Source of the DNA: Chloroflexota bacterium
GTDB lineage: Bacteria > Chloroflexota > Anaerolineae > Anaerolineales > Anaerolineaceae
Length of the DNA: 64,000 bases
Assembly: GCA_009773005.1 (NCBI GenBank)
Contig: WOUT01000017.1
Coordinates: forward strand, 1 to 64,000
Direction: 5' to 3'
Under the pieces are notes generated by a model. That model ran no database searches. It was given only the letters and a program-made list of their open reading frames with translations, and had not been told where the DNA came from. This document shows positions 24,919 to 32,939 of this stretch, one piece after another. The stretch's first letter is position 1. Each line of letters opens with the position of its first letter. The translations under genes were made by a program, and so were the position numbers.

Positions 24919-25959
24919 ATGCCTACAAATGAACAGATCCTGGATGCGTTGCAAAAAGTGTTCGACCCTGAACTTGGACGGAACATCGTTGAACTGGGGA
25001 TGGTACGCGCCCTTTCAATCAAAGAGAATGGTGAAGTCTCTTTTACCCTGGCTTTGACGATTCCAGGCTGCCCGATGAAGAATCAAATGGAACGGGACGC
25101 CCGCATGGCGTTAATGGCGCTGCCGGGAGTAAATGAGGTAATAGTAACTTTTGGCGCGATGACCGAAGTTGAGAAAAAAGCAGTTTTTGCCAAAGGCATG
25201 CCTGAATTGCCCAAGTTGAACAAATTCAACCGCGTGGAAAAGGTGATCGCAGTGATGAGCGGCAAAGGCGGGGTTGGCAAAACTTCCATCACAGCCATAT
25301 TGGCTTGCGCGCTGGCGCACTCCGGCAAAAAAGTTGGCATTCTTGATGCAGATATCACCGGTCCCAGCATCCCGCGCTTGTTCGGGCTGCCCGCGGGCGG
25401 ATTGCGCAGCAGCGATCAGGGTATCCTGCCGGCAGTGACGAAACTGGGTATTAAGGTCGTTTCCATCAATTTGCTCGTCCCAACTGAAGACGCGGCTGTC
25501 ATCTGGCGTGGACCAATGATCACGGGCACCATCCAGCAGTTTTGGCGAGATGTGTTGTGGGGAAAACTGGATGTGCTGCTGGTTGATCTGCCGCCAGGCA
25601 CTTCTGATGCAGCGTTGACGGTGATGCAGACCCTGCCCGTGAACGGCGTGTTGCTGGTCTCCACCCCGCAAGAGCTGGCTGGCATGGTGGTACGCAAAGC
25701 GGATTCGATGATCAAGCAGATGAAAGTGCCGGTGCTGGCAGTGGTGGAGAACATGAGTTACTTCACTTGCCCGGATTGCGGCAAGGCTCACGAGCTATTT
25801 GGACCAAGCCATATCGAAGAACTGGCGCGCTCAGTGGAGACACAAACTTGGATTCAGTTAGCAATCGATCCAAAGTTAGCCGCGCTGGCTGACGCGGGGA
25901 AGATTGAAGCGTATTCCTCTTCAAATATCACTGAACTGATCCAAAAAACTGAAATCTAA
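24919..25959 (+). CDS. mrp: Mrp/ApbC family P-loop ATPase, iron-sulfur carrier
   Basis: 346 residues. An N-terminal DUF59/MIP18 domain (1-90, with CPMKN) is fused to a deviant-Walker ATPase: SGKGGVGKTS with Lys116 and Lys121, DADITGPSIPRLF, and LLVDLPPGTSDA. The CPDC motif near 285 can hold a bridging [4Fe-4S] cluster, as in ApbC and Nbp35. It is thought to deliver clusters to target enzymes. AAGGAG precedes the ATG. Confidence 0.92.
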   Translation: MPTNEQILDALQKVFDPELGRNIVELGMVRALSIKENGEVSFTLALTIPGCPMKNQMERDARMALMALPGVNEVIVTFGAMTEVEKKAVFAKGMPELPKLNKFNRVEKVIAVMSGKGGVGKTSITAILACALAHSGKKVGILDADITGPSIPRLFGLPAGGLRSSDQGILPAVTKLGIKVVSINLLVPTEDAAVIWRGPMITGTIQQFWRDVLWGKLDVLLVDLPPGTSDAALTVMQTLPVNGVLLVSTPQELAGMVVRKADSMIKQMKVPVLAVVENMSYFTCPDCGKAHELFGPSHIEELARSVETQTWIQLAIDPKLAALADAGKIEAYSSSNITELIQKTEI

Positions 25960-25964
25960 AACCG

Positions 25965-27470
25965 TTAAAGTACGCTGAGCAGCAGCGCCACCAGTCCGAT
26001 CACCAAAGTGATGCCCAATCCAATAGGCAGAGTGATGCGCAGGATTTCACCTTCGCGCCCTTTCAGGTCAGTGGTGCTGCCCCCCACTGCCAGTTTGGCA
26101 GGTGCGATCATGCTTCCCAGCGAACCGCCAACAGTTTGTGCAGCCAGCAGGATGATGGGTGAAATCTTAAGCAGCTCAGCCACCCCTTTTTGCATGGCGC
26201 CAAACAGCACATTTGAGTTAGTGTTACTTCCGGTGGCGAATGCACCAACCATCCCAACCAAAGGTGAAAAGAGTGGATAAAGCAGCCCCACGAACCGGCT
26301 CAAGCCTTGCGCGATCTGCAATGTCATCCCGGTGTGTTCCATCAATGAAGATAGCGCGATCATGAAGAGCGTGCCCAGGCTGGCGGGGATAGCCGCTTTG
26401 GTGGCTAAGATCAGTGACGGACCAACCCTACCGATGGACAAGGACTTGATCCTTGGCAGTAACAAAATGGCGAACGCCGCTGTGAGCAGGATCAATGTGC
26501 CGGCGTGGACGAGCGGGTGAAAGACATAGCCGTTTCCGGCTGGGGTTGTGAATCCGCCGCTTGTAACCACTTCCGGGAAGCCCATCGTCCAAGTGACGCT
26601 GGCGAGGGCGCGATTGACCGGTTTGATCACCGTGACGAACATAATGGCGGCGATCAAGAACCCGTAGGTTAATACTCCGGTTTTCAGAGCCGGACTGGTA
26701 GTCGATTCGGGTCGCCATCCGGCAGGTCTTTTGCACAGGAAGATACCGCCGATGATGCCGATGATGGCCGCCGAGAATGAGCTGATCGACATTAAGCCGA
26801 GAATACCGGCAAGATATTGAGTACCAGCGACGAAGACGGCCAGGATCACTACCCGCCACCAGTGTTTCTTCTGGCCGAGAAGAAAAGCAACTGAAAGTCC
26901 GGTAAGCAGGACGGTAATCCCCAACAGGAAATCGGTGGTGGGGATCAACTCTTTCGCGTTGACTTTGGTGATATCCACCAGCGTGCGAAATGCCAGCGCC
27001 ATGCCGCTGTTGGTTACAGACCAACTGTGACCTATGGCGGCGGCTGCCACCGCGGTCAGTGGCGAAACCCCCAACACTACCAGCATAGGGGCGGCAATGG
27101 CGATTGGCAGTCCAAACCCGGCCAGATTCTCGATCACGCCGGTTAACATCCATGCCTGAACGATAAGGAGCCAGCCTTTATCGGGGATGACGCCCTGCAA
27201 TGCGATGGCGATGGCGCGGATGCCGCCCACCTGGTCGACCAGGTGATATAAAAACAGGGCCGGCCACAGGATCATCAAAACGTTCAATGTTATCATCAGG
27301 CTTTTAACCTGTGAGACCCACAGCGCCTGCCAGTTCAACCCGAAAGCGAGGAAAGCCACGATCAACCCGGCCAACCAGCCTGCCAATCCGGCTTGATGGC
27401 TGCCGCTGCGGAATACCAGCATCAGTGTGAGAACGATCAGAATGGGAAGCAGCGCGAGGATGAAGGTCAT
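25965..27470 (-). CDS. lctP: L-lactate permease family transporter
   Basis: 501 residues with about 12-13 hydrophobic helices throughout. Family features are the N-terminal LLPILIVLTLMLVFRSG, GLPIAIAAPMLVVLG, the AIGHSWSVTNSG segment, FATGSNTNSNVLFG and the C-terminal QTVGGSLGSMIAPAK. LctP proteins import lactate or glycolate with protons. It converges tail-to-tail with mrp with only 5 bp between stops. No lactate dehydrogenase is nearby. Confidence 0.9.
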   Translation of the reverse strand: MTFILALLPILIVLTLMLVFRSGSHQAGLAGWLAGLIVAFLAFGLNWQALWVSQVKSLMITLNVLMILWPALFLYHLVDQVGGIRAIAIALQGVIPDKGWLLIVQAWMLTGVIENLAGFGLPIAIAAPMLVVLGVSPLTAVAAAAIGHSWSVTNSGMALAFRTLVDITKVNAKELIPTTDFLLGITVLLTGLSVAFLLGQKKHWWRVVILAVFVAGTQYLAGILGLMSISSFSAAIIGIIGGIFLCKRPAGWRPESTTSPALKTGVLTYGFLIAAIMFVTVIKPVNRALASVTWTMGFPEVVTSGGFTTPAGNGYVFHPLVHAGTLILLTAAFAILLLPRIKSLSIGRVGPSLILATKAAIPASLGTLFMIALSSLMEHTGMTLQIAQGLSRFVGLLYPLFSPLVGMVGAFATGSNTNSNVLFGAMQKGVAELLKISPIILLAAQTVGGSLGSMIAPAKLAVGGSTTDLKGREGEILRITLPIGLGITLVIGLVALLLSVL

Positions 27471-27513
27471 TGGTTGGGGTTTTTGATAAAAAGGGATGTG
27501 CTAAATGAATCTC

Positions 27514-29772
27514 TTATGAAATGATCTCAAGGTTGGCCAGTGAGGCCAGCAGACGCTTCAACCCAACGGACTCAAAATGAACGTTAACGGTTTCTTCGCC
27601 ATCCGGGTCCATTTTGCTTTCAAGCACCATGCCTTCGCCCCAGTCAGCCTTGTTCGCCGAGCGGACGCGCATACCAGGTTTGAAGCGGGGTTCTACTGAC
27701 ACAGAGAAACTTTGCATTACCCCACGCTGACCGGTAGTAACCCGTTGGGTGGTGGTCACCCCCGTCTTACTCCAGCGGAAGTCTTCCTGGCGCACATCGC
27801 GCCGTGAGGCATTGCGCCGACCCTGATTGACGACCAGGTCCTCGTTGATGTCAGCCAGAAAGCGCGAGGCCTCGCCATATTCCCATGAGCCAAAATTGGA
27901 ACGCCGTTCAGCCCGCAGCAGATAAAGCTGGTTCTTGGCGCGGGTCATGCCCACGTAAAACAGGCGTCGTTCCTCTGCCATCTCTTCAGGATCGTCGCGC
28001 GAACGGCTGTGCGGTAGCAGACCCTCATCCAGACCGAGGATGAAGACTTGGTTGTATTCGAGCCCTTTGGCGGCGTGCAGAGTGAGCAGGGTCACCGCCC
28101 CTTGCACCTTGTCCATTTCAGAGGACTCGCCGTTGTCAGGGATGGTATCCTGATCCGAGACGAGCGCCAGGTTTTGCAGAAATTCGGTCAGACCTTTGTC
28201 TTGAAAATCGCCAGCCAGTCTGCGCAGTTCTTGCACGTTTTCCCAGCGGTCGTTGCCTTCTTCGCTGAAATCATTGATATAAGCCTCGTACCCGACGTCG
28301 TGGATGATGCGGTCAAATAGCGCAACGATCGAGAGACTGGACTTCGCAGCCTGCCATTCGTTTAGCAGCGCGCCAAAATCAGACACGATGCCGGCCGAGC
28401 GCCCGACCTGCTGCCAATTCGGAGAGACATCCCCGTTCTTACCCAAGTCCATCAACACTTCGCCCGCGCTAATGCCTGCCTGAAAGGCGCAATTCTGCAG
28501 CGAGAGGATGGTCATATTGCCAATGCCGCGCGGCGGAACAGCGATCACCCTCAGCAGGCTGACCTCGTCGGAGGGGTTCTCGATCAGACGCAGGAAGCAG
28601 ATCAAGTCTTTCACTTCACGGCGGCCGTAGAAGCGCTGCGCGCCGATCAGGCGGTAAGGCAGGTTGGCGTGGATGAAAGCCTCTTCGATCACCCGGGATT
28701 GGGCGTTGGTGCGGTACATGATGGCAAAGTCGTTGGCGCTGGCTTTGCGGGAATGAACGTACTGCTGGATGGTATCCACCACAAAACCGGCTTCAGCCAG
28801 GTCATCCACCGCGATGAACTGCACGATCTTGTTGCCCGCGCCGTGATCGGTGAAGAGATGCTTGGGAGTACGGTTGCGGTTGCGGTCGATCACCTGCCGT
28901 GCGGCATCCAGCACGATCTGGGTGGAGCGGTAATTCTGCTCAAGCAGGATCTTTTCGCACTTGGGATAGTCTTTTTCAAAGCGCTGCACGTTGCGGTAGT
29001 CCGCGCCGCGCCAACGGTAAATGGATTGGTCTTCATCGCCCACTACGAAGATATTCTTGTGGTAAGCCGCCAGGTGCTTCAAGAGCTCATACTGCGCCAG
29101 GTTGGTGTCTTGAAATTCATCCACCAGTACGTGCTGAAAGCGGTGGGCGTATTTCTCTGAGATGGCGGGGTTTTCCTGCAGCAGGCGGGCGGACAACAAC
29201 AAGAGGTCGTCAAAATCAACCGCATTGTTGGTCTGCAACATCTCCTGGTAGCGGGTGTATACCTTTGAGACAACCTCGTCGCGGTAGGTGCCCAGTGGCA
29301 TAGCTTTGGGCAGCAGCAGGTCGTTCTTGGCAGCCGAGATGGCGGCGAGGACGCCCGCTGGGCGATGGGTCTTGTCGTCGATGTTCAACTCACGCAGGGC
29401 GCGTTTGACCAGGGATTCCTGATCGCTGCTGTCAAAGATGACGAAATTGGAGCTGAAAGGCAGGGCAGCGGACTCGCGGCGCAGCAGGCGGGCGCACATG
29501 GCGTGAAAAGTGCCCAGCCAGATACCCTCAAGGTTGCGCTGCACCATGTTGATGACGCGGTTTTCCATCTCACGCGCGGCTTTGTTGGTGAAGGTGACCG
29601 CAATGATGTCGTAGGAGGGCACGCCGACCCGGTCGATCAGGTATGCCAGGCGGCGGGTAAGCACGCGCGTCTTACCGGAGCCGGGGCCTGCCAACACCAA
29701 AATCTGCCCGTCAGGGGCGGTGACCGCCTGGCGCTGCGGCGGGTTGAGATCGTCGAGCAGGGAATCGGGCAT
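27514..29772 (-). CDS. pcrA: UvrD/PcrA-type superfamily 1 DNA helicase
   Basis: 752 residues, full length. A 3'-5' helicase for nucleotide excision repair, replication restart and transcription-coupled events. Motif I LAGPGSGKTRV (Lys34), motif II VDEFQDTN, motif III GDEDQSIYRWRGAD, motif IV LEQNYRST, motif V TLHAAKGLEYN and motif VI LFYVGMTRAK are all visible. The tail (from about 690) holds a Tudor-like segment, PRFKPGMRV-WGEGMVL, used by PcrA to contact RNA polymerase. It starts 3 bp after the methyltransferase stop. Confidence 0.94.
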   Translation of the reverse strand: MPDSLLDDLNPPQRQAVTAPDGQILVLAGPGSGKTRVLTRRLAYLIDRVGVPSYDIIAVTFTNKAAREMENRVINMVQRNLEGIWLGTFHAMCARLLRRESAALPFSSNFVIFDSSDQESLVKRALRELNIDDKTHRPAGVLAAISAAKNDLLLPKAMPLGTYRDEVVSKVYTRYQEMLQTNNAVDFDDLLLLSARLLQENPAISEKYAHRFQHVLVDEFQDTNLAQYELLKHLAAYHKNIFVVGDEDQSIYRWRGADYRNVQRFEKDYPKCEKILLEQNYRSTQIVLDAARQVIDRNRNRTPKHLFTDHGAGNKIVQFIAVDDLAEAGFVVDTIQQYVHSRKASANDFAIMYRTNAQSRVIEEAFIHANLPYRLIGAQRFYGRREVKDLICFLRLIENPSDEVSLLRVIAVPPRGIGNMTILSLQNCAFQAGISAGEVLMDLGKNGDVSPNWQQVGRSAGIVSDFGALLNEWQAAKSSLSIVALFDRIIHDVGYEAYINDFSEEGNDRWENVQELRRLAGDFQDKGLTEFLQNLALVSDQDTIPDNGESSEMDKVQGAVTLLTLHAAKGLEYNQVFILGLDEGLLPHSRSRDDPEEMAEERRLFYVGMTRAKNQLYLLRAERRSNFGSWEYGEASRFLADINEDLVVNQGRRNASRRDVRQEDFRWSKTGVTTTQRVTTGQRGVMQSFSVSVEPRFKPGMRVRSANKADWGEGMVLESKMDPDGEETVNVHFESVGLKRLLASLANLEIIS

Positions 29773-29775
29773 GGG

Positions 29776-30666
29776 TTACTTTGGGTCGATTCTGAAATCG
29801 TAAATACCGTCAATGACGGGGTAGGCGTTTCCGCATTTTGCACAGTGGAGCTGCGGAGGGGTGTCTTCCAATGGCGTGCGGCAGGCCGGGCAGGCGAAGA
29901 AGCCGGAAACAGGCGCTGATCTGCCCACAGCGGTTGAACGCAGAAAGACACTGGGAGTGAACTGCCAGAGATTGCCAGTGAACCCGGCGAGGCTATCCAG
30001 CCATGCCAGCAAGCCGGTGGGAAAGGCGCTCTTGAGGAAACCGAGACGGAAATGACTGACGGTGATGGTGTGTTGGATGGTAAACCCGGCCTGCTTCATC
30101 CAGGAGCGAATGGCGGCGGGGTGAAAGTCAAAGTTGAGCGGCAGGTACTCCACCGGGTCGGGGGTATAGGGTGACCAGCTTTGCTTGCCGAACAGATAGC
30201 GCAGCATGGATTTGAGGTTGCGTTTGTTGGCGTATTCCAGGATGAGGGTGGCGTTCTCACGGAGAACGCGTCTCACCTGAGCCAGGGCGGCGGGGGCGTC
30301 TGCCATGTGGTGCAGCGTGCGGATCATAGTGGCGCCGTCAAAGAAGCCGTCTACGAAGGGCAGGTGGTAGACGTCCGCAGCTACATAGCGGTAAAGCGGA
30401 TTGTCACCGAGCCTGGAGTGCGCTTGCTCAAGCTGGGTTCTTGAGTAATCCAGCAGGGTGATGCGGTCGTAACCCGTGTAGCGGGGAGTGTTGCGTCCGG
30501 CGCCGGCGCCCAGCTCCAGCAGGTGTTCACCGTGGGCGGGCAGCAGCCGTTTGAGCGCGATGGCTTCACAGGCGTCTTCATAGGCGCGGCCACCTTTCTC
30601 CCAGAAGGAGGATTGGTAGTCGGAACCTTCATAATTGCACACAGGTGGTGTGGGGGGTGTTTGCAT
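29776..30666 (-). CDS. SAM-dependent methyltransferase with C-terminal zinc ribbon
   Basis: 296 residues. A class I methyltransferase fold is indicated by LLELGAGAGRNT near 50 (motif I), LLDYSRTQLEQA, and the MIRTLHHMADAP region after the Asp of VAADVYHLPF. The last 45 residues form a Cys4 ribbon (CPAC...CAKC) like Trm112 or YcaR, unusual as a fusion. The substrate is unknown. It is co-transcribed with the helicase and may be read through from the SRP RNA promoter upstream. Confidence 0.82.
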   Translation of the reverse strand: MQTPPTPPVCNYEGSDYQSSFWEKGGRAYEDACEAIALKRLLPAHGEHLLELGAGAGRNTPRYTGYDRITLLDYSRTQLEQAHSRLGDNPLYRYVAADVYHLPFVDGFFDGATMIRTLHHMADAPAALAQVRRVLRENATLILEYANKRNLKSMLRYLFGKQSWSPYTPDPVEYLPLNFDFHPAAIRSWMKQAGFTIQHTITVSHFRLGFLKSAFPTGLLAWLDSLAGFTGNLWQFTPSVFLRSTAVGRSAPVSGFFACPACRTPLEDTPPQLHCAKCGNAYPVIDGIYDFRIDPK

Positions 30667-30693
30667 GTGTATACTCTCGTGTGATTAAAATGC

Positions 30694-30788
30694 GACCGGA
30701 CAGGTTTGCCGGCGGCGCCCAGAGATACCTCCTTACCGCTGCTTCCTCTCGGACCTGACGGGGTTCGCAGGGCTCTGCCGCGCCGGTC
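30694..30788 (-). ncRNA. ffs: signal recognition particle RNA, small bacterial (4.5S) type
   Basis: The minus strand has the universally conserved domain IV sequence GTCAGGTCCGAGAGGAAGCA followed by GCGGTAAG. The apical tetraloop is GAGA, a GNRA variant of the common GGAA. Flanking strands pair to form the long hairpin (CCGGCGCGGCAGAG with CTCTGGGCGCCGCCGG), with GACCGG/CCGGTC closing it, about 95 nt in all. It partners with Ffh in co-translational membrane targeting. Ends are approximate. Confidence 0.92.
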
Positions 30789-30840
30789 CCATCCGGGCGC
30801 GCCCTAAGGATACCGCAGGACGGGCGAGGTGTCAATTGAC

Positions 30841-31002
30841 CACGACCCCACTCACTACGTTCGGGGGCACAATGGCCTTTACCCCATTATTGGCGATGAT
30901 CGCGAATATGAAAATATCGCAGAATACATTTATGCGAATCCCCGTAACTGGGGAAAAGATGATGAAAACCAACCGACGCAAGAGCATGTCCTGGATGCAT
31001 AA
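30841..31002 (+). pseudogene. C-terminal relic of a REP-associated (IS200-like, Y1/HUH) transposase
   Basis: One frame on the plus strand reads ...GDDREYENIAEYIYANPRNW GKDDEN... and ends at a TAA at 31000-31002. This matches the C-terminal motif of REP-associated tyrosine transposases (an IIR-x-D/N-E, then I-x-YI-x-NP-x-W pattern). No start codon, HUH motif or catalytic Tyr is present; the upstream part is missing and abuts the SRP RNA. It is a decayed mobile-element fragment. Confidence 0.65.
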
Positions 31003-31112
31003 ATCAATAACTATCTCTTTATCGCGCAAGCTTCGATATGCTTAAGGTGCTCAAATTTACTACAAGAAGCATTCGTGCGAAAGACAGGACGACGAATTTA
31101 TGGAAGAAACAA

Positions 31113-31134
31113 TTCTTTAGAGCAAAACGAGCGG
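31113..31134 (+). repeat. CAAAACGAGCGG repeat, copy 1
   Basis: TTCTTTAGAGCAAAACGAGC followed by GG recurs, with a few changes, at 31231-31252, 118 bp downstream. Both lie in the otherwise non-coding 396-bp gap between the transposase relic and the orphan ABC ATPase. Confidence 0.7.
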
Positions 31135-31240
31135 GGTCGCGATGGCAGCGCCCCGGAGTGGATTTTCATATGTACAAATTTGGGGATTGCTTCAGGCTCA
31201 AACACTGAGCCTTCGCATACGAATGACAGGTTCTTTAAAC

Positions 31241-31273
31241 CAAAACGAGCGGCGTTGTGTTCCGCTCGTTTTG
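31241..31273. repeat. 12-bp perfect hairpin containing the CAAAACGAGCGG repeat
   Basis: CAAAACGAGCGG (31241-31252) pairs perfectly with CCGCTCGTTTTG (31262-31273) around a 9-nt loop. It has terminator-like T or A runs in both directions but no adjacent gene on the plus strand. A second hairpin, GGCTCA/TGAGCC, lies at 31195-31211. Proximity to a REP-type transposase relic makes a REP-like element possible. Confidence 0.6.
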
Positions 31274-31398
31274 ATCTGATCACTCAGAAAAAACCATAAT
31301 CCATTAAGGAGGAAAACACTTTTTTATTTGTTGCTGCCAATCAAATATCGCCCAAACATTAACATAAACGAAACACTAACCAGGAGTTTATTAAGATT

Positions 31399-32295
31399 TC
31401 AAACGATCTTCACCCCGTAGGTATCTGCCAACACCTCCTCCAGGCTGGGTTGGAAACTGAGAAAATCAGTGACATGGTGCTGGCTGGCGGACTTGATCAG
31501 GCTGTCCGGTTCCCCGTTGAGCACGCAGCGCACCTTGTTATCTTCGAAGGTGAGGTTGTGGATGTTGGTAATGCCGGCGAAGATATCTTTTGGCACCGGG
31601 TTGGCAAAACGCATTTCGATCTTGCGGATGGCGCGGCTGCGCAGCTGCACTCCCCGTTCCACCGAGATCAGTTTGCCTTGATGCAGAATGGCGACACGGT
31701 CACAAATCCTTTCCATTTCATAAAAGGATTTTGACGTGATAAAGACAGTCCGGCCGGCATGGCGGGCATCGGCGATCAGGCGGTAGAAGACATCTGCAAT
31801 AGCGGGGTTCAGATCGTCCATTGGTTCATCCAGCAGAAGCAGCTCCGGGCGGTGCACGAAAGCCTGCAGCAGATCAAAGACCTGGCGGTCGTGGCGTGAG
31901 AGCGTTGCTGCCGATTGAGACAGGTCAAGGTCAACCTGTTTGGAGATCTTCTGGATCTCCGTCCATAGCATGCCGCCCTGTTGGTGCCCAAGCGACCGCA
32001 GAAGTTCACCTACGGTAAGGCGGCTGGTTGAGGGGTAATTGCCGGGATAGATGCCAATTTTTTCACGAATAAAACGGGCATCGCGGTAAGAATCCTTGCC
32101 AAAAACCAGCAATCTGCCGCTGGAAGGGCGCAAATAGCCCGCCAGCAGGCTGATCAAGGTTGATTTTCCGGCGTGGTCGGTTCCGAGTAAACCGTAAATT
32201 TCACCGGGTTCGACGTCCAGCGTGATGTTTTCGACCCCTTGACGGCGATTGTGCGTCTTTGTTAATTTTTCCGCTTTGATCACTAAATAGCGCAT
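31399..32295 (-). CDS. orphan ABC transporter ATP-binding protein with degenerate motifs
   Basis: 298 residues of the CcmA/DrrA-like exporter ATPase type. Walker A is GTDHAGKST (usually GPNGAGKST), Walker B is LLLLDEP, and the H-loop region shows FITSKSF rather than a clear His. The signature is TLSRHDRQ instead of LSGGQ. No permease adjoins it. The weakened signature and H-loop suggest either a divergent regulatory ATPase or a subunit working with a distant partner. A GGAGGC precedes the ATG. Confidence 0.75.
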   Translation of the reverse strand: MRYLVIKAEKLTKTHNRRQGVENITLDVEPGEIYGLLGTDHAGKSTLISLLAGYLRPSSGRLLVFGKDSYRDARFIREKIGIYPGNYPSTSRLTVGELLRSLGHQQGGMLWTEIQKISKQVDLDLSQSAATLSRHDRQVFDLLQAFVHRPELLLLDEPMDDLNPAIADVFYRLIADARHAGRTVFITSKSFYEMERICDRVAILHQGKLISVERGVQLRSRAIRKIEMRFANPVPKDIFAGITNIHNLTFEDNKVRCVLNGEPDSLIKSASQHHVTDFLSFQPSLEEVLADTYGVKIV

Positions 32296-32392
32296 CTCGG
32301 CCTCCTGTGTGAAGAGAATTTGTCATTCCCCGGCGAAGATTCGCAGAGGAACGCAGGTGCCCTAAGGCTTGTATTGTGCCGGGATAAGAAAA

Positions 32393-32419
32393 CCGGCTGG
32401 TAGCGGAAGTACCAGCCGG
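32393..32419 (-). terminator. strong intrinsic terminator of the small orphan unit
   Basis: CCGGCTGGTA/TACCAGCCGG, a 10-bp perfect stem with a 7-nt loop; on the minus strand it is followed by TTTTCTTAT. Confidence 0.85.
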
Positions 32420-32456
32420 CAGTGGTTGTATGCCGTTTTAGATCAGAGAGATCTGA

Positions 32457-32648
32457 TCAGTCCAGTACTTCCTGAGAGGCGTTCACTCCGAATGGACGTG
32501 GAAGATGGCTGCAAGGTTTAATGCAGAGGATCAGTCCAAATCCAAACGCGCTTACGACTCGATTTTCAACGAACGTGGATAACCCGGATTTTCCCCAGCA
32601 ACTAAGGGGAGGCACATCTTTTGAGTTACCCGATTCTTCCAACGGCAT
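32457..32648 (-). CDS. candidate small protein, 63 residues, or structured RNA
   Basis: From an ATG preceded by GAAAGG the frame runs 63 codons. The peptide starts MPLEESGNSKDVPP, has Cys at 17, 42 and 46, a hydrophobic middle (VVSAFGFGLILCI) and ends SQEVLD. It is framed by its own promoter and terminator, so the DNA is clearly an independent transcription unit in a 644-bp gap. The transcript also contains several possible hairpins (CCCC/GGGG, CTGCA/TGCAG, GATCAGA/TCTGATC), so a non-coding RNA of about 270 nt is an equal alternative. No family recognised. Confidence 0.4.
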   Translation of the reverse strand: MPLEESGNSKDVPPLSCWGKSGLSTFVENRVVSAFGFGLILCIKPCSHLPRPFGVNASQEVLD

Positions 32649-32668
32649 TGTGAGGCCTTTCTTCCAAC

Positions 32669-32696
32669 GTATAATTTTTGGATGTTTATTTTGCAA
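32669..32696 (-). promoter_or_regulatory. promoter of the small orphan unit
   Basis: On the minus strand TTGCAA (32691-32696), 16-bp spacer, TTATAC (32669-32674); the ATG lies 20 bp further on. Confidence 0.5.
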
Positions 32697-32888
32697 CTGC
32701 ACCTATTTTAGTTTTTAAGCAGCTTAAAGTCAAGATGAAACATTACTCAGGTTACAAATAATCAGGTTTTCGAGCAAGCAGGCGCTCATAACCAGGCATA
32801 CAGGGCGTTTTCACACCGGTTCGCCTATGGCATAACATTGTACAGTAATACATTCGCAACGGTCATAGTTTTGCACTCCTTCCGGGTT

Positions 32889-32897
32889 TGATATAAT
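32889..32897 (+). promoter_or_regulatory. extended -10 promoter of the DUF362 gene
   Basis: TGATATAAT, a perfect extended -10, 42 bp before the DUF362 start, with TTGCAC at 32871 as a poorly spaced -35 candidate. Confidence 0.55.
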
Positions 32898-32939
32898 CGG
32901 ATTATCTATCGGTAAATCATGATGTAAAGGCGGAAAACC

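Noticed and set aside
29365-29919. 184-codon plus-strand ORF antisense to the helicase gene
   Set aside because: High-GC shadow frame of a clear helicase with all motifs intact; no ribosome binding site or family features.
30836-31045. 69-codon plus-strand ORF starting MTTTPLTTFGG
   Set aside because: Shadow frame of the transposase relic; the relic frame explains the sequence better.
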